Origin: Ypsolopha sequella
Lineage: Eukaryota; Arthropoda; Insecta; Lepidoptera; Ypsolophidae
Assembly (NCBI GenBank): GCA_934047225.1
Contig: OW204005.1
Coordinates: 17,368,396-17,432,395 of the forward strand
DNA: 64,000 bases
Reading direction: 5' to 3'
Numbering within the stretch: the first letter of the stretch is position 1; each line of letters starts with the position of its first letter. Both the position numbers and the translations under genes were made by a program. Below, in pieces: positions 57,701 through 63,700 of the stretch. The notes below the pieces were generated by a model, which saw only the letters and a program-made list of their open reading frames with translations, ran no database searches and was not told the DNA's origin.

Positions 57701-60700
57701 CTAATTAAATTCTATTTATAGGTAGGGTATCTATTGAGCAGTGCTTCTGTATTTTGTGCCGTGTCAGGGTGTTTGCTAAATAGTTTTATTTATACATTTC
57801 CCGGTTTGTTGCGGCATGATGTCCAAGTCTCACAAGGCTGCGTTGGCGAAAGAGCTCCGCTGGTTTACAACCGTCCAGGGATTGCTTTCTCGTTCGGATC
57901 GCGACAATGCAATCCTGGAGAGAGCCGAGCGGATGCATCAGCGGCTGGCTGATGCAGAGGCGGCTGTGGCAGCACTGCAGGAAAGTGACGAGCCTTTGAA
58001 GAGGTATGTTACGGATTTGGCTCAGATAAAAGGGATTTATGATGCTTTAACAGAGGCGGCCTCCATGATCAAAAAGCGACAATCGGGCAGCCCGGTTGTT
58101 AGCACACCTAGACCAACAGATGGCGCCACTGGTAAGACGCTGGTTATAACGTCGAATATTGTTGCTGATCTAAAGAGGCAAAATTCAGGAGGTCCTGTAG
58201 TTGTCGCGCCTCAACCGGTAGATGGCGTGTCTAGTAGTTTGGCTAATTTAAAACTAAATAAATTCAATGGGAAAATGGAAGAATGGGTTTCATATAGGAA
58301 TATGTTTACGTCATTAATAAATTCTAGGGTAGATTTATCAAAGGGGCAAAAGATGGCATATTTGATGTCAACATTGGAGGGCGAAGCAAGGTCGCTCATC
58401 CAGCACCTCAGGGTAGAGGATGATCATTATGATATAGCGTGGGGCTTATTAAATGATAGGTATCAGAACATGCGCTTACTGGCGGATGCGCATGCGTCTC
58501 AATTGTTGACGTTACCTAGGGTAACCGACTGGGCACAGCTGAGGCAGCAATTACTGACTCCGGTCACTGTGGCGTGTAATGCCCTTAGAACATTAGGTTT
58601 ACCGGTGGACGAGTGGTCGTTTTTACTCGTTCACATTATTTTAGGTAGGTTGCCTAATGACGTGAGGTCACGTTTTGAGCGGGTGTCCGCAGAAAAAGAT
58701 GGCAGCACTGTGCCTAAATTTACGGACTTATTAACGTTTCTTGAATATGAAGCTAGGGTAGCAGAAACATCACAGCCGGACTTGGCGCCATCTGGGGCGC
58801 AATCATTTTCGTCTGCTGGCTCATCGGAATGTGGGGAGCCCAGACAACCGCAGCAGTCGCGGGGACGCGATATGACGCGTTTAGCGGGGGTCGCCGTGGT
58901 CGAGAGGTCATCGACCTGTTTACAGTGTGGCCATACGGGGCATGACCTGCTGAGATGTCAGCAGTGGCGAAACCTGCACGTCACCGAGCGGCGACGCATA
59001 GTGAAGCGTAAGGGCCTGTGTTTCGGTTGCTTGGGCAATCATTTTGAACGTAATTGTCCCGAGCCACGACGTTGCAGTGTTTGTGAGGGGCCTCACCATT
59101 TATTGTTGTGTGCCAACAGATCTGAAGCGGCTTCACCGGTCCCGCAGCGACGGAGCCTTACGGTCGGGGGTGCTTCAGGGAGAACTCCCCCCCCTTGGAC
59201 AACGGGGGTGCGTCAGGGAGAACTTCCCCCCCCTCGGTCCAGGGAAGGCATGCTGTCGGGCAGAGCTCCCCTCCGTCGGAACGGAGGACTGCGGCGCGAG
59301 GCGCGCCCCCTCACCGGGAGGTGAGTTATGTATCTGCGCGTGGACCCGTAGGGGGCTTGCCTACGGGCTATCACACATATGGCCATGTAGTGAATTGGGC
59401 CCCTACGGGCGGGGGCCAATTAGAGTTGGCAAGGGCTAGGCCCCCCCTCCCCGCGCCGGTTTTGGTGCCAGCTGGCATGGAGCACCGTGTTAAGACGGAG
59501 TCACGGGGTTACTCACCGCCGTACCGCGAGTACCCGCGGTTAGAGTACCACCCGCCGTACTCAGGGAGAGTTGGAGGCTACGCTCCCCCCATGGTAGGGA
59601 TGTGCACGCGCCAGCCTTATTACTGCCAGTGGACTGGTTCTGCACTCCACAGGTGGGGTAGCCTGTAACTAGCTTGTTCAAGCCATGAGTACGGAACCGC
59701 GGACGGTTCTGTTGCCTACCGCGATGGCTCGCGTCTAGGGCCCTCCTCGACTCGGAAAGTCAAGTGGCGCACCGATTGGTTTTGAACCTGGAGGTTTCGT
59801 CGGTGCCGCTCCTAGGTATTGGTGGACTGGAGTTGAATCAGCGGCTGCAGCCATGGTTATAGACAATATTGTCGGCTGGCAGCCTTCTTTGGACCTTCCT
59901 CCGTCCATAATCTCATGCACGTCAGGTCTGCATCTGGCAGACCCACGTTTTGTCATCCGGCCCCAGTCGATGTTTTCCTGGGCGCGGATTTGTTAGGATG
60001 GATCCTATTTGGTTTTTAAAAGACTCTGGGTTCTTCTTCATTGGTGGAGGTATCCACAATTTTGGATATTCGATATTTGATTCGATACATGGATTATTAT
60101 GTTCGAACTTAGGAAATGGCTTTCAAACAAACATAGACTGTTTGCAGATTTGGAGGATCCCAATATGATGGTGGTATTATGTTGAAATACCAACCAGTCA
60201 ATGAAATTCATATATTTTGTCCCCAGCCGTGAGTGCAGAGGAGCGTTGGAGCGCATTGGTACACTGGGTACGTGTACTTCAGGCGGACCTCATCAAGTTT
60301 AGACTTCGAGTTCTGCGCGAGGATCACGCCAGGCTGAAGTGAGCGGTTGCTCGTTTGAATCCTTTCACGGATTATGAAGGACTTCTGCGTTTTGGAGGCT
60401 GATTTTGGAGAGCTGACCTGCCATACGGAAGTCTTCATTCTTTGCTTCTACCCAAGACGGACCTTTGGTAAATCTGTTGGTGTCGGATTGACACATACGT
60501 AATGCGCACGGGGGTTTTTAGCAATCGCAACGCTCGGGTTGTGAAAGCATACCTTGTGTATTTGTGTGCTTGGCCACCAAGGCCGTTCACTTGGCAGTGG
60601 TATCAGCTTTGACTACGGAGGCCTTCGTCGCCGCGTTGGATCGTTTCGTGTCGCGTAGGGGTTTACCTTCACTTATTCGTTCTGACAATGGCACAAACTA

Positions 60701-63700
60701 CAAAGGTACTGCTAACTATCTAAAAGATATTAATAATTTTTTGTTTTGTAAATAACTATGATAGTTTAAGTTAAATCTTCGCCTGGAAAGGGGTAACTTG
60801 GCGGTACAGTCCCCCAAATTGCCCTCACTGGGGAGGGAATTTTTTTGAAGCTGCCGTCAAGTCGGCGAAGACCCACCTCCGCTGCGTTATTGGGGAAACT
60901 GTTCTAATTTTTGAGGAGCTTGCCACTGTATATTGTAAAGTGGAAGCGGTCCTCAACTCTCGTCCTCTCTGTGGTCAGACAGGACTGAGCATCCTAGGGA
61001 AGGAAATTTAATTCTTTGGAAGGATATGAACTTGCTATCCTTGTTTTGGCGCCGGGGCCGTATATTAAAGTTGTTTTGGCGGAGACGGAACTCCACGCGT
61101 CGCAGAGGTGTTGGTCGAAGGTTCGATTTTGTGACGAGCCATGACAACTCTCTCCCGTCTCACGGTTGTATGAGCTAGTGGACTGATTGCTCAGCCCAGA
61201 GCGGGGGACTGTTCAGAATAAAATGTATATTTCGGAACGCATCCATCAATGGTCTATATATTTTGTCTATGGACTTGGAGCTGTCAAAAAAAAACGAGGG
61301 ACGTGGAATTTTCTTGATATGGATCGTGGCCGATTTCATAAAATGTATTATTAAGGGCTTAATAGAGGGGAAATCGGTGCGGACACCGTGAAGAACATAA
61401 GTGAATCAATGGCTGACGTTATTTTGGCGTGAAGGCCACTTTTTGGTGAATTTCCTGTGTGTGTGTGACATAACCTGTGTCCACGCGGCTTCCGACAAGT
61501 GGACTTGTTAATTACTATTTCTGGGTTCGGATGCATCCTGGGGTAGGAGGTTTGTGTTTAGATTCATCGTGGAAGGTGATCTACGTGTCACGGCACCGGA
61601 ACACTTTGGACTCCGCAGCGAAAGGCCTTCGTGCGTGGACCAGCAGATGACGTCATCATACAACGGTCTGGTAGGACATTTTATATTAAATATTATAGAT
61701 CATAAGATACTTGTATACTATGAATCTGGGACAGCTATGGGCCCCTGCCCCAGCTGCAAGTATCACCCTTTAGCATACAATTAGTGGTGTCTGAGCGTGG
61801 TTATGGAATCCTCGCACCAGTGACGTCGATGCCCGTCACTAGTCAGTATTACCACTTTTTATATGCTACAATTTCTGGTAGCAACGAGCGTTTCTTACAA
61901 CAGGTCGGATTTCAAAGATTGAGCAAAACAGGGTTCGGGTTTATGGCCTTTAAACTTACAGAGGTCTCTAACTTGATGCTTGACGTGTCTCAGATCCACT
62001 GGCACGAACAACTTGGCGTATCTCCAAAGGACGCCAAGCTGCAGACAGTGAAGCAGTATCGGCACCCAGGGAGGTCTGCCCTTACGTTGTGAACTGGCCG
62101 ACCACACGTGGAGGTACCAGCGGAGGGAGAGCACCTGGATGTACAAATAGATAAACAATTCTTTAAATTGTAAGCAGGATGCGTTCATGCCGTAAAAAAT
62201 ACCTTGGTTGAGAAGAAAAATGGATTATCACCTTTCTATTTTTAGGGTTTCGTACCTAAAGGCTACAAAAGGAACCAATACGGTGAGACTCCCTTGTCCG
62301 TCTATCCGTATGCCATAGTCACAGCCTCATAACTTTTAAACCGTTAAAGATAAAGCTATATAAGATGCAATCTGGCACAAGAATAGCTTTCATTTGCCCA
62401 CATAATATAGTGTGATAAAAAGTATTGTTGATTGTAGATACCACAGAGCAGATTGTAAAAATATACAATTTTGTAATAATTACTTGTACAGATTTGGAGT
62501 AATCTTTGAAAAACCTCGAAAAATTTCATGTCCCTCCCTTATTACCGAAACTAGTGGACAGAAAAATATGAAAAAATTTCCGATAATAGGTTGTACTGGA
62601 AAATATTTTGGGAAAATTAAAGCGATAAAAAAATAAACAAAAATAAGCAAATAATTAATAAATAGGTACTAAAAAGTATTTTATTAATCTACAATTTACA
62701 AAATCACGCTTTTTGTACGGCGTGCCTGCATTGCAATTTTTTTGGAATTTGGAGTAATGTTTATTTTTTATTTTGGTCTATTTAAATGAAGTGATTTATC
62801 AATAAAATTACTGAATTCTATTAGTTAAAGATCAAAAGTTATTCTGACATGAAATTTTAAATGTGATTATGCTTTATTCAATACAAAAATCGTGAAAAAC
62901 TGGCGACATTGAGGAAAATTTACGGAATTATTATTTAGATTATAATAATAATTTTAGATTATAATATAATAATAATTAGAGTATTCCAAGCGATGGGTTT
63001 CGCAATAAAATCTCTTCTCAGAGATAAGCTCGCCAATGTGCATATTGTTTAAATGTAAAAATTATAATAACCGTAATTGGTATAAGTTTTGATGTTATTA
63101 GCTACGATCATAAATGTTTAAGGCTGTGGTTTTTGTAATAACAATAAAAAATATATATATAAAATAAACAAATAAATTATATGTATCCCTGTTTCTGTAT
63201 ATGTGTGTGTACAATAAAGAATAAAAAATTAAAACATATAATCTTAGTTAATGAGAACTGTGAATTTCTTAACTGTCTGATGCAACAGGTATTGTAGCGA
63301 CTACAGCGCTTTCTGTTCAGAATGAGCAAGGCGTGAAATTACATAACGCCCTCGTGAGCGTACAGTATGTGCATTACAAGCTGGTATATCAAGTAGTTAC
63401 AAAAATTCGGTGTACAGATATGGTGGAAAAATTCGTCGTTCCAGATACGAACCTCGGTAGTGCTAAAACTGATCTTAGTCTTTTGCAAACCTCGTTTGTG
63501 TGTAATTTCCAATTAAATTTTTTGTCGATTATTAATCCCAAATATTTAAATTTATCTACTATTTCTAAAGTTTTACACGTACACCCTTGTTTATTTATAT
63601 GAACACATTCATAACCGTGACCTAATATTTTTATATCTGAAGGTTGTAAGGTTTTGGCTTTCTTATTATGAGGTGAAGAAATGTGCATACATTTCATGTT

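Larger units (their letters stand above)
56501..61902 (+). mobile_element. BEL/Pao-type LTR retrotransposon, pol largely deleted
   Basis: Flanked by the 5 bp target duplication GGTCG (56496-56500 and 61903-61907). Two LTRs of about 694 bp are nearly identical. A gag frame at 57816-59324 is intact, but protease, reverse transcriptase and integrase are deleted or broken. It sits in the XKR intron, antisense to the gene, ending 57 bp from exon 2. An old internal structure with young LTRs points to a non-autonomous lineage mobilised by a relative. Confidence 0.88.

Noticed and set aside
61351..61784. Short frames repeated at 56642-57075 and 61351-61784 as duplicated genes
   Set aside because: They are the two LTRs of one element.
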